Shown here in pieces: positions 1 through 8,747 of a DNA stretch of 50,958 nt. The stretch comes from Pseudomonadota bacterium (GTDB lineage Bacteria > Pseudomonadota > Gammaproteobacteria > Xanthomonadales > Xanthomonadaceae): assembly GCA_963205415.1 (NCBI GenBank), contig CAUJJS010000142.1, forward strand, positions 1-50,958, given 5' to 3'. Both the position numbers and the translations under genes were made by a program. The stretch's first letter is position 1; each line of letters starts with the position of its first letter. The notes under the pieces are model-generated. The model saw only the letters and a program-made list of their open reading frames with translations, was not told where the DNA came from and ran no database searches.

Positions 1-615
1 CGCGAAGAACTCGCCAATGCCCTGACTCACGGACTGGCCGCAGCCGTCGCACTGGCGGCGGGATCGGTCTTGATCACCTTGGCCAGTCTTCAGGGCGATG
101 GCTGGCAACTGGCCAGCGCCATCGTGTTTTGCGCCACCTTGGTGTTGTTGTATGTGGCATCGACCCTCTACCACGCCATTCCCCACCCGATCGCCAAGGC
201 ACGGCTCAAGGTCTTCGATCACTGCGCGATTTACGTCCTGATTGCGGGCACCTACACGCCATTTACCTTGATCGGCCTGCGCGGGGCCTGGGGTTGGAGC
301 CTGTTCTCGGTGATCTGGACGCTGGCCGTGGCGGGCGTTGTTTTCAAGCTTTTCTTTACCGGCCGCTTCAAGCTGCTATCGACCTTGATCTACATCGCCA
401 TGGGCTGGCTGGTGCTGGTAGCCATCGTCCCCATGACGCGGGCGCTCGACGCCTGGGCTCTGGGCTGGCTGTTTGCCGGCGGCATCGCCTACACCGCCGG
501 AACGTTTTTCTACATGAGCCGGCGCATTCGCTATGCGCACGCCATCTGGCATGGCTTTGTGATCGGCGGCAGCGCCTGCCACTTTCTTGCCGTGGCCAGT
601 CAGGTTCTGGCCTGA
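1..615 (+). CDS. Hemolysin III / PAQR family membrane protein, 5' truncated
   Basis: The reading frame is open from base 1 and the first visible residues (REELANALTHGL) are the conserved N-terminal part of the hemolysin III family, so the true start lies just outside the window. Seven hydrophobic segments can be followed. Family hallmarks are visible: ATLVLLYVASTLYHA near the second helix, FDHCAIYVLIAGTYTPF in the middle and AIWHGFVIGGSACHF near the end, giving the Ser and His residues thought to hold a metal ion in PAQR proteins. The family is an inner-membrane protein of uncertain role; the hemolysin name is historical. A minus-strand terminator lies between it and the next gene, which converges on it. 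Confidence 0.9.
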   Translation, partial: REELANALTHGLAAAVALAAGSVLITLASLQGDGWQLASAIVFCATLVLLYVASTLYHAIPHPIAKARLKVFDHCAIYVLIAGTYTPFTLIGLRGAWGWSLFSVIWTLAVAGVVFKLFFTGRFKLLSTLIYIAMGWLVLVAIVPMTRALDAWALGWLFAGGIAYTAGTFFYMSRRIRYAHAIWHGFVIGGSACHFLAVASQVLA

Positions 616-620
616 TTGCG

Positions 621-650
621 TAAGACAAAACGCCCCGCACAAGCGGGGCG
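621..650 (-). terminator. Rho-independent terminator of the sigma/anti-sigma unit
   Basis: An 8-bp perfect GC stem (631-638 with 643-650, four-base loop) is followed on the minus strand by TTTTGTCT. It lies about 25 bases past the stop codon of the minus-strand gene at 676, so it ends that transcript; on the plus strand no T-run follows the stem. Confidence 0.8.
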
Positions 651-675
651 CCGAGGTGATCCTGATAGGTCGGAC

Positions 676-1161
676 TCAGGAATCGAAATTGCCGCTGAAG
701 ATGACACCCTCGTTGGGATTGGCGAGGCCGTGGTCGCTGCCCTCCGCCCCATTTTCAAACGAGATCGCGGAAATGATGTCAGACGGATTCAAGCCCGGAG
801 CCGTCGTCTCGGGCAGCCCACGCGGACCCGGCAGCAGTGTAAACAACAGGGCCACCGCGGCCACGCCCGCAGCCACGGAAAAACCACCGCGCAACATCGT
901 CGCCGAACGACTGACCGGCGCCACGCGCGTCTGTTGCAAGGCCTGCGAAAGCTGACGGGCCTCCGGTGCCAACTCTGCCAGGACGCGGGTGATCGCGGCA
1001 GCCGTGGTGGATGCGGCAACGCGATCGATCGGTGCCACCTCGTCCGCCGGCCAGCCGTAGCCGGTCAGTACGGCCTCGATGTCTTCGGCCAGCGCATCGT
1101 CCAGCGCCGGCTCACGCCGCGCGGCACCACGATACAGAGCCTTGATTCGTGCCTCGTCCAT
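676..1161 (-). CDS. Probable anti-sigma factor, single-pass membrane protein
   Basis: A 161-residue protein with a charged cytoplasmic N-terminal half (MDEARIKALYRGAARREPALDD) and one hydrophobic segment at about residues 92-112 (FSVAAGVAAVALLFTLLPG), followed by a short, polar, probably periplasmic tail. It starts one base after the stop of an ECF-type sigma factor (TGA-C-ATG), so the two are translationally coupled. I see no zinc-binding HxxxCxxC anti-sigma motif and no recognisable known domain. The role as anti-sigma factor is inferred from position, size and topology, not from a sequence match. Confidence 0.6.
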   Translation of the reverse strand: MDEARIKALYRGAARREPALDDALAEDIEAVLTGYGWPADEVAPIDRVAASTTAAAITRVLAELAPEARQLSQALQQTRVAPVSRSATMLRGGFSVAAGVAAVALLFTLLPGPRGLPETTAPGLNPSDIISAISFENGAEGSDHGLANPNEGVIFSGNFDS

Positions 1162-1162
1162 G

Positions 1163-1681
1163 TCACTCCTCCAAACCTGCTTCCTTCAATCGCGCCCGAA
1201 CCTCGTCCAGACCGCGATAAATCAATTTGCGCGCCGCATCCAAGGTCAGCCCACAGGCATCGGCGGCTTCCTGCAAACCAAACCCTTCCAGATACAACTG
1301 CAAGGGTCGACGCCGCCGCGCCGGCAACTCCGAAATGCAACGCGCCACCGCCTCCACCGCACGACGATCCGATGCCATGTGCTCCGGTCCAGGGGTACTG
1401 GATCGCAACTCGATGCCATCGTCCACGTCGGGTAGTGGCTCGGCTGCACGCACCTGCGCGCGCCGCACCGCATCGATGATGACCGTGGCGACCACTCGCT
1501 GGATATAAGACGCAGGCAAGTCCGCGTTTGGGTCACGCTCGATCACCTTCCAAAGCCGGATGCGCACCTCCTGCTCCACATCATCCGGATCAATCCCATG
1601 TAAATTCAACGAATTGGAAGATATCTGGGCACGGATTCGACCAGCAAAGCGATCCAGGATTTCGCGTAAGCGCTGACTCAT
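1163..1681 (-). CDS. ECF-type RNA polymerase sigma factor
   Basis: 172 residues from the ATG at 1681 (MSQRLREILDRF). The frame is open further upstream, but that part overlaps the glycosyltransferase end and is not protein-like. Region 2 includes DPDDVEQEVRIRLWKVIER followed by SYIQRVVATVIIDAVRRAQ. Region 4 includes ELPARRRRPLQLYLEGFGLQEAADACGLTLDAARKLIYRGLDEVRARL, a helix-turn-helix for recognising -35 elements. The linker is short and there are no extra domains. The gene is coupled to the membrane protein downstream, the usual arrangement of a sigma factor with its anti-sigma factor. Its regulon cannot be read from the sequence. Confidence 0.85.
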   Translation of the reverse strand: MSQRLREILDRFAGRIRAQISSNSLNLHGIDPDDVEQEVRIRLWKVIERDPNADLPASYIQRVVATVIIDAVRRAQVRAAEPLPDVDDGIELRSSTPGPEHMASDRRAVEAVARCISELPARRRRPLQLYLEGFGLQEAADACGLTLDAARKLIYRGLDEVRARLKEAGLEE

Positions 1682-1694
1682 GCCATGCTGCCGT

Positions 1695-2717
1695 TCAGGT
1701 TCGCGTGGGTTCTGACGGCACCGACAGGGATTGCCAGGGGCTGTCGAACTGACCGCGCGTACCGCTCCGAGCTGGCAGATAGCGATCACACAGGTACAGC
1801 GGGCGAGCCTTCACCTCCATGTACAGGCGACCGAGGTACTCGCCAATGACGCCGAGCGCCACCAACTGCACACCACCCAAAAACAGCATCACGGCCATCA
1901 TCGAGGGGTAGCCGGCCACTGGATCACCCCAGATCAAGGTCTTGGCGATGATCCATGCGCCAAAGGCAAACGCAGCCACGGCGGTCATCACGCCCACATA
2001 GGTCGCCAAACGCAAGGGCGCGGTGGAAAACGAGGTGATGCCTTCCAGCGCAAAGTTCCACAATTTCCAGTAGTTGAACTTGCTGGCACCGGCCTGACGC
2101 GGGTCACGTCGATAGGGCAAGGCCACGTGGCGGAAGCCCACCCAGGCAAAGATGCCTTTCATGAAACGCTGGCGCTCACGCAGCCCGCGCAAAGCCTCGT
2201 TTGCTCGCCGTGACATCAGCCGGAAGTCGCCGGTATCGGGTGGAATCGGCGTGGCAGACAAGCGCCGCATCACGCGATAGAACGCCGCCGCCGTGGCTCG
2301 CTTGAGCCAGCTCTCACCATCGCGCGCCAAGCGCTGACCGTAAACCACATCAAAACCTTCGCGCCACTTGGCCAGAAATTGCGCGATCAACTCCGGCGGA
2401 TCCTGCAAGTCCGCATCGATCACCACGGTCACATCCGCGTCGACCTGATCCAGACCCGCGGTCAGCGCCGCTTCCTTGCCGAAATTGCGCGCCAACTTCA
2501 GGCCAGCCACTCGGCCATCCTGCGCCGCCAGCGCCTCGATCATCGACCACGTCGCGTCTCTGCTGCCGTCATCGACGTAGAGCACGCTGGCCGCAACATC
2601 GATTTGCGCAAACACGGCCAGCAAGCGCGCATGGAACTCAGCCAGCACGGCAGCTTCGTTGTATGCCGGAACCACCACGGCCAAGGTGGACGGGCCACTT
2701 GCTTGATTCAGATCCAT
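1695..2717 (-). CDS. GtrB/DPM1-like polyprenyl-phosphate glycosyltransferase (GT2)
   Basis: 340 residues. The N-terminal GT-A domain (about 10-230) has the family-2 start LAVVVPAYNEAAVL, the YVDDGSRDAT loop, the metal-binding DADLQDPPELI (DxD) and TGDFRLMSRR further on. The C-terminal part has two transmembrane helices (about 240-262 and 275-300) and the GVIGEYLGRLYMEVKARP signature of the GtrB/ArnC/DPM1 branch. Such enzymes move a sugar from a nucleotide donor to undecaprenyl phosphate on the inner face of the membrane. Which sugar is transferred cannot be told. A GGGAG ribosome site lies 8 bases before the ATG. Its stop is 13 bases upstream of the sigma-factor start, so it may lead a three-gene transcript. 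Confidence 0.88.
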   Translation of the reverse strand: MDLNQASGPSTLAVVVPAYNEAAVLAEFHARLLAVFAQIDVAASVLYVDDGSRDATWSMIEALAAQDGRVAGLKLARNFGKEAALTAGLDQVDADVTVVIDADLQDPPELIAQFLAKWREGFDVVYGQRLARDGESWLKRATAAAFYRVMRRLSATPIPPDTGDFRLMSRRANEALRGLRERQRFMKGIFAWVGFRHVALPYRRDPRQAGASKFNYWKLWNFALEGITSFSTAPLRLATYVGVMTAVAAFAFGAWIIAKTLIWGDPVAGYPSMMAVMLFLGGVQLVALGVIGEYLGRLYMEVKARPLYLCDRYLPARSGTRGQFDSPWQSLSVPSEPTRT

Positions 2718-2744
2718 CCAAAGACTCCCGCAGGACCGCGCATG

Positions 2745-3476
2745 TTAGCGTGAGCGCGACTTGGACTCGCAACAGGCCTGCAACCAGGTCGGGCCACCCA
2801 ACTGTCGCACCTGCCGCTCGATCCAGGCGCGTCGCCGCAACTGGTACGCACTCGGAGCATCCACGCGAAAGCGCTTGGGATTGGGCAAGACCGACGCCAA
2901 GGCTGCAGCTTGCCGCGCACTCAGCTTCGCGGCCGATATCCCGAAGAACCGCTGTGCCGCAGCCTGTGCGCCGTAGATGCCGTCGCCAAACTCGACGACG
3001 TTGACATAGACCTCAAGGATCCGTCGCTTGCTCCACAGCAACTCGATCGCCAGCGTGTAGTAGGCCTCGATGCCCTTGCGCAGCCAACTGCGCCCATCCC
3101 ACAGGAAGAGGTTCTTGGCGAGCTGCTGGCTGATCGTGCTGGCACCGCGCATGCGGCCGGCCTGGCCTCGTCGCGCCAGCACGGTTGAAATGGCGCCCAG
3201 ATCAAAACCATGGTGTGTCTGGAAGTTCTGGTCTTCGGCCGCCACCACCGCGATCGGCAACTGCGGTGAGACATGATCCAGATCCACCCATTGATAGTGC
3301 AGGACCAAGTTCGTGTCGTGACGTCCCTGCCATTGTCGCGCCAACATGTAGGCACTGGTGGGCGGGTCGATGAAAGCCAAGAGGATCACCGGCAACAGGC
3401 TCATCAGCCACGCCAGCCCAAGCCAGCGCAGAAGCCGCCAACGCAGCTTGCGGCGACGCTGCGGCGTGTTTGTCAT
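2745..3476 (-). CDS. mtgA: Monofunctional biosynthetic peptidoglycan glycosyltransferase
   Basis: 243 residues from the ATG at 3476, chosen because AGGTGGGAG lies 4 bases before it and the length matches E. coli MtgA (about 242). One N-terminal membrane anchor (about 14-36) follows a basic stretch. The GT51 motifs are in order: AAEDQNFQTHHGFDL with the catalytic Glu, GASTISQQLAKNLFLW, KRRILEVYVNVVEFGDGIYGAQAAAQRFFG, and LASVLPNPKRF. The enzyme polymerises lipid II into glycan strands on the outer face of the inner membrane and has no transpeptidase domain. It is divergent from hslO with an 84-base gap. Confidence 0.95.
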   Translation of the reverse strand: MTNTPQRRRKLRWRLLRWLGLAWLMSLLPVILLAFIDPPTSAYMLARQWQGRHDTNLVLHYQWVDLDHVSPQLPIAVVAAEDQNFQTHHGFDLGAISTVLARRGQAGRMRGASTISQQLAKNLFLWDGRSWLRKGIEAYYTLAIELLWSKRRILEVYVNVVEFGDGIYGAQAAAQRFFGISAAKLSARQAAALASVLPNPKRFRVDAPSAYQLRRRAWIERQVRQLGGPTWLQACCESKSRSR

Positions 3477-3560
3477 GGCGCTCCCACCTCGTCCACCTTG
3501 TTGACCGATCACCGTGTCCCCATAGTCTCAGCACCCTGTGGCAAACACCATGACTTTCCT

Positions 3561-4445
3561 ATGAGCCAGCGCCATTCCGACGTTCTGCACCGCTTTCTGA
3601 TCGATGGCACGCCCGTGCGCGGCGTGCTGGTGCGTCTGGATGAAAGCTGGAATGCCATCCGCGGTCGTTGTGAGTATCCGCCTGCGGTGGCCAAACTGCT
3701 GGGCGAAGCCATGGCTGCGGTGGCCTTGTTCGGCGGCCACACCAAAGTGGAAGGGCGTCTGTCCCTGCACCTCAAAGGCGGCCAAAGCCTGCGTACGGTC
3801 TTTGCCGAATATCGACAGCCCGGCGTGTTGCGAGGCCTGGCGCACTGGCATGATCCGATGCCTGCCGAACTGTCTCCACGACAGTTCGGCAGCGATGCGC
3901 TGCTCGCCATCACCGTCGAAACCGAGGTGCCCGGACAAGACGAGCCGGTGCGTTATCAAGGCCTGGTGGATCTGGATGCACCCAACCTGGCTCAGGCCTG
4001 CGAACGCTACTTTTCCCAATCCGAACAATTGCCCACACGTCTGATCTTGCTTGAGCATGGCGAGCACGTTGCCGGATTGCTGTTGCAAGTGATGCCGGGT
4101 GCTGATTCGGACGATGCACTCTGGACCGAACTGGGCGCCCTCTTGGATACGCTCAGCGCGCAGGAGCTGGTCGAGTTGCCGGCGGAAACCCTGCTGTATC
4201 GCCTGTTCCACGAGCGTGGCGTACGCCTGTTGGCAGAGCAGAGCCTTGCGTTCGACTGCACCTGCTCGCGCGAGCGCGTGGCGCAAATGCTGCGCGGACT
4301 GGGCGAGGATGAGGCCACGGCCGCCTTGCACGATGGCTACGCGTCGGTGGCGTGCGAGTTCTGCGGACAGGCCTATCGCTTTGATGCCATCGACATACGC
4401 GCACTGTTCAGTGCACCCATGCCCGAGCACGGCACCCGGCAATAG
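3561..4445 (+). CDS. hslO: Redox-regulated holdase chaperone Hsp33
   Basis: 294 residues from the ATG at 3561 (MSQRHSDVLHRFLIDGTPVRG), which aligns with the usual start of the family; the longer open frame upstream is spurious. The core domain holds GRCEYPPAVAKLLGEAMAA and the VEGRLSLHLKGGQSLRTVFAEY strand region. The C-terminal redox switch has the four zinc cysteines as CTCS (about residues 234-236) and CEFC (about 268-271), followed by YRFDAIDIRALF. Oxidation of these cysteines releases zinc and activates the chaperone in the cytoplasm. The stop is six bases from that of the convergent GGDEF/EAL gene. Confidence 0.96.
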   Translation: MSQRHSDVLHRFLIDGTPVRGVLVRLDESWNAIRGRCEYPPAVAKLLGEAMAAVALFGGHTKVEGRLSLHLKGGQSLRTVFAEYRQPGVLRGLAHWHDPMPAELSPRQFGSDALLAITVETEVPGQDEPVRYQGLVDLDAPNLAQACERYFSQSEQLPTRLILLEHGEHVAGLLLQVMPGADSDDALWTELGALLDTLSAQELVELPAETLLYRLFHERGVRLLAEQSLAFDCTCSRERVAQMLRGLGEDEATAALHDGYASVACEFCGQAYRFDAIDIRALFSAPMPEHGTRQ

Positions 4446-4451
4446 GCCATT

Positions 4452-7418
4452 TCACGAAGCCGCCAGTCCGGCGCTGATGATCGCGTGGACGGAGGCCGGA
4501 CGCGCCAGCAGAAAGCCTTGTCCGCTCACCTCGCCCAAACGCTTGACTTGTTCAAGCTGACTCGCGGTCTCGATGCCTTCGGCGATGACTTCCAGCCCGA
4601 GTTCATGACCCAAAGCATGGATGGCGCGCAGCAAGGTTGGAGCATTGGCCCGCAAGGGATTGTCGAGCGGGTCGATGAAGGATCGGTCGATCTTGATCGC
4701 CTGCAGCGGAAACTGATGCAGATAGCTGAGCGATGAGTAGCCGGTGCCGAAGTCATCCAGCGCAATCGACATGCCGTAGCGACGCATTTCGTCCATCACC
4801 ACGCGACTTTGCCGTGGGTCTTCCAGCAGTGCGCTTTCGGTGATCTCGATGCGCAGTTGGGCCGGATTGAAGCCCGCAGCGTCCAGACGACGCAGCAGGG
4901 TATCGACGAACAGCGGTGTCCGCAGATGCCGCGCGCCGACATTGATGCCGAGATAGGCCTGGCTGCCCAGGAGCGGTTCGGCCAAGGCGAACGCGGCCTC
5001 ATAGACCTGCCAGTCGAGCGATTCCACCAAACCGGACTCTTCCGCTTGCGCCAGAAACCGCGCCGGCTCCACCACACCGTGCTGCGGATGCCGCCAGCGC
5101 ATCAGGGCCTCGAATCCCACCACCTTGCCACTGCCCAGTGCGAAGATCGGCTGGAACACCGGCTCGAACTCACGTCGCGCAAGACCGCGCCGCAATTGTT
5201 CTTCCGTTTCCACCTGCAGCAAGACCTGACGCCGCAGGTCCTCATCGAACACCTCGAAACGATGCCGGCCGCGGGCCTTGGCCCGATACAAGGCGGCATC
5301 GGCATCGCGCAGCAGTTCTTCGGCCGTGCGGTAGTGCGTCTGCACGAACGCAATTCCAATGCTGACCGAACTGAAAATATCCTTGCCGGCAATGCGCATC
5401 GACTCATCCATCGCGGCAATGATGCTGTTGGCAACGTCGGTTGCGCGCGCACGCGCCATGCCGGCATCCAACAAGATTGCAAATTCGTCTCCCCCCAGTC
5501 GCGCGATCACGTCGCCGCCTTCCAATTGCAACCTAATGCGGGTGCCGGCCAGCTTGAGCAGCTCGTCCCCGACCAGATGGCCGAGCGAATCGTTGATGAC
5601 CTTGAATCGATCCAAATCAAGAAACAGCACGGCAAACTCGGCACGGGTATCGCGACGGTACGAATCCAGTGCCTGAGACATGCGTTCCAACAGCAAGGTC
5701 CGATTCGGCAAACCGGTCAAACCATCGTGCAGCACCGCGTGACGCAAGCGACGTTCTGCCAGTTCGCGTTCGGATATCTGATCGCGCAAGGTGTTGTTGA
5801 TCGTGGACAAGGCCTCGGTTCGCTCGGCGACGCGACGCTCCAGATTGACGTTGGCTTCACGCAGCGAATCCGCCTGTTGTTTGCGCTGCAGCGCATTGGC
5901 GATGTGATAGGAGACGAAGATCAGGATGTCCTGATCGCGCTGGTCGTAATGATGGCTGTCGTCGTAGCTCTGCGTCGCCATCACGCCCACGGCGCGCTCG
6001 TCGTAGATCAAGGGCACGCCGAGCCAGGTCATGGACAAAGCGCCAATCGACTGCAACTCGCCACACGCCTGCAGGTGCGCAATGGCGGCGCGATCGGCCA
6101 GCAAAGGTTTGGCAGTACGAAGGACATACTCGGTCAGCCCCCTTTTCAGGGTGCGCGAGGGGCGTACCGGCTCACGCTCGTCGACCGAATACGGAAAATG
6201 CAAATGCTCTCCATCGTCCGAGAGCAAGGCAATGTAAAAGTTGCGCGCTGTCACCAACTCGCCGATCACACCGTGCAGGGACTCGTAAAAGCTCGTAAGA
6301 CTGCCGCCGGTGGAGCCCAGTTCGGCGATCTTGAACAAGGCGGCTTGCAGGCGTTCCGCACGTTCACGCTCGGCAATCTGCAAACGCAATGCATCGTTGG
6401 CTGCACGCAACTCCTCGGTGCGTGCCCGTACGTGCTGCTCCAGACGCTCGTGCGCACGCAGTCGCTCGAGGGCCGTGGCGACGTGCTGGGCCACGAAGGT
6501 CAACAAGGCCCGATCCTTGTCCGCGTAGTGCCGCAACGGGTCGTAACTTTGCACAACCAGAGCACCAAAAGCTTGGCCTTTGCGTAGCAACGGCACGCCG
6601 AGCCAATCCTCACAATGCGGGCCATAGCCTTCTGCCGGAAGATGGTTGTCGACCAGCAGCTTTTCGGATGCACCCATCAGGGTCTTGCCGTGCTCGATCA
6701 CCCACCAGGTCAAGGAGCCGTGCCATTCTTCCACTGCATAGACCGTACCCTCGTGCTGTTCGTCATCTCGACAATCACGGAAGTACGGCAAGGTGATCAG
6801 CTGGTTTTCAGCGTCGTAGAGCGCGATGAAAAAGTTCTCGGCATAGGCGAGTTCGGCCACGATGACATGGATGCGATGCAGGACTTCCTCCATGTCACGC
6901 TCACCGCTCGCCAGATCGGCGATCTGGTAGAGCGCGCGCTGGAGTTTCTCGGCCTCAGCCAGTTGGCCCATCGCCAGGTGCAGGCGCTCCATTTCCAGCG
7001 CATCGGGGAGCCGGTGCGCGAGCAGGTCGCATGCCTCAGCAAATTTCTCGTCGGCGCCATGATGGCTGCCATCGAAAAATCGACTGACCAATACACCCAA
7101 ACGATTGCCTGATTCTTGCAGGATTCGCGCCGACCATGCCTCGCGCGTCACGCTCTGATCACCGTCCCAGCACGCGTGCGCGAGGGTCGTGGCGACAGCC
7201 GTGTCAAATTGCCCCACCCCATCGCAGCACCGCAGCTCCCCGTCGGGCGACATCACGAACAAGGCATGCCCAACGACCGCTGCGTGAGGCTGTGACCACG
7301 CCAGCAAGGATTCCAGCAAGGTTCGAACACGATTGCCCGCGAGCAACAGCGTACTTCGGGCGAGACCGGGCCCTGGCTGAGCCAGCCGTGGTGCGGCATT
7401 GGCATTGGCTTCTTGCAT
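4452..7418 (-). CDS. GAF-GAF-GGDEF-EAL cyclic di-GMP protein
   Basis: 988 residues from the ATG at 7418 (MQEANANAAPRLAQ); the ribosome site is weak, and an in-frame ATG 51 bases upstream is an alternative. Residues about 30-150 look like a degenerate GAF domain, followed by clear GAF domains at about 165-320 and 375-525, each with a following coiled coil. The GGDEF domain (about 570-735) has LGGDEFAILLD intact but no RxxD inhibitory site at the usual place. The EAL domain (about 745-985) keeps FEALMRW, EITES, LDDFGTGYSSLSYL, IKIDRSF and AEGIE, so phosphodiesterase activity is plausible. There is no membrane segment, so it senses cytoplasmic signals. Whether it makes or breaks cyclic di-GMP cannot be decided from sequence. 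Confidence 0.93.
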   Translation of the reverse strand: MQEANANAAPRLAQPGPGLARSTLLLAGNRVRTLLESLLAWSQPHAAVVGHALFVMSPDGELRCCDGVGQFDTAVATTLAHACWDGDQSVTREAWSARILQESGNRLGVLVSRFFDGSHHGADEKFAEACDLLAHRLPDALEMERLHLAMGQLAEAEKLQRALYQIADLASGERDMEEVLHRIHVIVAELAYAENFFIALYDAENQLITLPYFRDCRDDEQHEGTVYAVEEWHGSLTWWVIEHGKTLMGASEKLLVDNHLPAEGYGPHCEDWLGVPLLRKGQAFGALVVQSYDPLRHYADKDRALLTFVAQHVATALERLRAHERLEQHVRARTEELRAANDALRLQIAERERAERLQAALFKIAELGSTGGSLTSFYESLHGVIGELVTARNFYIALLSDDGEHLHFPYSVDEREPVRPSRTLKRGLTEYVLRTAKPLLADRAAIAHLQACGELQSIGALSMTWLGVPLIYDERAVGVMATQSYDDSHHYDQRDQDILIFVSYHIANALQRKQQADSLREANVNLERRVAERTEALSTINNTLRDQISERELAERRLRHAVLHDGLTGLPNRTLLLERMSQALDSYRRDTRAEFAVLFLDLDRFKVINDSLGHLVGDELLKLAGTRIRLQLEGGDVIARLGGDEFAILLDAGMARARATDVANSIIAAMDESMRIAGKDIFSSVSIGIAFVQTHYRTAEELLRDADAALYRAKARGRHRFEVFDEDLRRQVLLQVETEEQLRRGLARREFEPVFQPIFALGSGKVVGFEALMRWRHPQHGVVEPARFLAQAEESGLVESLDWQVYEAAFALAEPLLGSQAYLGINVGARHLRTPLFVDTLLRRLDAAGFNPAQLRIEITESALLEDPRQSRVVMDEMRRYGMSIALDDFGTGYSSLSYLHQFPLQAIKIDRSFIDPLDNPLRANAPTLLRAIHALGHELGLEVIAEGIETASQLEQVKRLGEVSGQGFLLARPASVHAIISAGLAAS

Positions 7419-7716
7419 CGTTGATCGTCCCACGCGTTGCCATGGATCTGTGCCGACCAATCCCCCCATGGAATGGTTCTGCAACGCGGGAGCAAGCGTA
7501 CTGCATCCGTGTCCGCTGCGCCGACACCTCGTGGTCAAAGAATGGCAAGCCGATTCGCGGCATCACGCCCTGCCAGACGCGTGGCCCCCTTTGGCAAGGC
7601 ATTCGAGCACGCATTCACATTTGTTAATTGCCAGTAAAATCATTACAATTACAGCCGCTTCTTCAGCTGCCGGCGACTGTGGAACCTCACCGGCGCATAC
7701 GGGTCTCATCTTGGTC
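7419..7716. promoter_or_regulatory. Divergent intergenic region, about 300 bases without a gene
   Basis: This gap separates the GGDEF/EAL gene (minus) from the exported protein at 7717 (plus). The half next to 7717 is AT-rich in a GC-rich genome and holds the promoter listed at 7621-7649. I saw no convincing promoter facing left, and no convincing repeat or hairpin. Confidence 0.5.
7621..7649 (+). promoter_or_regulatory. Sigma-70 type promoter for the exported protein at 7717
   Basis: TTGTTA (7621-7626) and TACAAT (7644-7649) are separated by exactly 17 bases in an AT-rich patch. The predicted transcription start near 7656 would leave a leader of about 60 bases before the ATG at 7717. Confidence 0.6.
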
Positions 7717-8742
7717 ATGCCTGCGCTATCTGCCCATTGCTCCTCGCCGCTCCGACGCCTGTCCATGGCGCTGGCACTGGCGTTGATGGTCAATACCGCG
7801 CCTCAGGCACAGGCACTGGGCAGCCTGAGCGAAACTTCGAACGACGGTCAGCACGTTGTGCCGGTGTGGAATGCACACAGCGGCAAGGTTGAGGCCCTGT
7901 TGCTTCTGGAACCAGACGCCAATACGGACCGCGCGCTCGATCGCGTGCTCGCACGCGGCACCCAATTGCCGGGTCTTGGCTTGGGCATGACCTTGAACGA
8001 TGGCAGCCGACTGCGCACCAGCCTTGCGCCGGAAGCCAACACCGGCTTGGCGCTGTTGTGCAGTCAAGGCATCCACGTGGCGATGACCTTGGGCAGTTTG
8101 AGCGAGCAATGCCTGCTGACCAATGTCGGCGCGGGGGATGACCTTGCCCTGCCAAGCAGTCGCAAACCGGGCCTCAGGCTCGACAATCAGTGGCGTTCGG
8201 CTGGCGGTGGACTGGATCTGAACTTTGGCCTGTCTTGGCTCAAGGCGCCGCTGCAAGGCGTGGCAACTCAGGAAGTTCCGGCGCTGCCGGCAAGCCAAGC
8301 GGTCTTTTCCACCCTGCCCAGCCTCGTGCCCTCCAGCCTGGGCGAGCTGAGTCTTCGACAGGTGCATTGGAACGGAGTGCTGAATTTGCCGGAGCAACGC
8401 TGGGTTTCTCTCGGAGGCACCGCGAGCACCCAAGTCCTTGAGAGTTTTGTCAGCGCACCCCTGCGTTGGGACAGTGCCACCCTCAGCGTAGGCGTCGGCT
8501 TTCGTGGTCTCAGCGGGCGTCTTGTCGGTCGCTTGATCGAACTGCCTGCCGGTCAGGGTTCCTACAGTGGCCTTGATCTGGGTCTGAGCTGGCGGACGCC
8601 TTGGCAGGGCGAGCTGAGCATTGGCGCGCAAAACCTGCTGAACCAGAAGCCCGATACCAGCAAGTGGCCGCTCAACGAACTGCCAGCGCTGGAATTGCCG
8701 AGTGGACGCACGCCTTACGTGCGCTACAAGCAGGATCTTTGA
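7717..8742 (+). CDS. Exported, probably outer-membrane, beta-rich protein of unknown function
   Basis: 341 residues from the ATG at 7717. The start was chosen because it gives a standard signal peptide: RR followed by [19 protein letters not shown], with likely cleavage after AQA. The mature part is rich in alternating polar and hydrophobic stretches. It ends with YSGLDLGLSWRTPWQGELSIGAQNLLNQKP, which resembles the last strands of outer-membrane beta-barrels, including the GAQNLLN seen near the end of TonB-dependent receptors. The C-terminal residue is Leu rather than Phe. No plug domain or TonB box is visible and the protein is too small to be a receptor. It converges on plsB with a 5-base gap. 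I do not recognise the family. Confidence 0.65.
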   Translation: MPALSAHCSSPLRRLSMALALALMVNTAPQAQALGSLSETSNDGQHVVPVWNAHSGKVEALLLLEPDANTDRALDRVLARGTQLPGLGLGMTLNDGSRLRTSLAPEANTGLALLCSQGIHVAMTLGSLSEQCLLTNVGAGDDLALPSSRKPGLRLDNQWRSAGGGLDLNFGLSWLKAPLQGVATQEVPALPASQAVFSTLPSLVPSSLGELSLRQVHWNGVLNLPEQRWVSLGGTASTQVLESFVSAPLRWDSATLSVGVGFRGLSGRLVGRLIELPAGQGSYSGLDLGLSWRTPWQGELSIGAQNLLNQKPDTSKWPLNELPALELPSGRTPYVRYKQDL

Positions 8743-8747
8743 TCCAT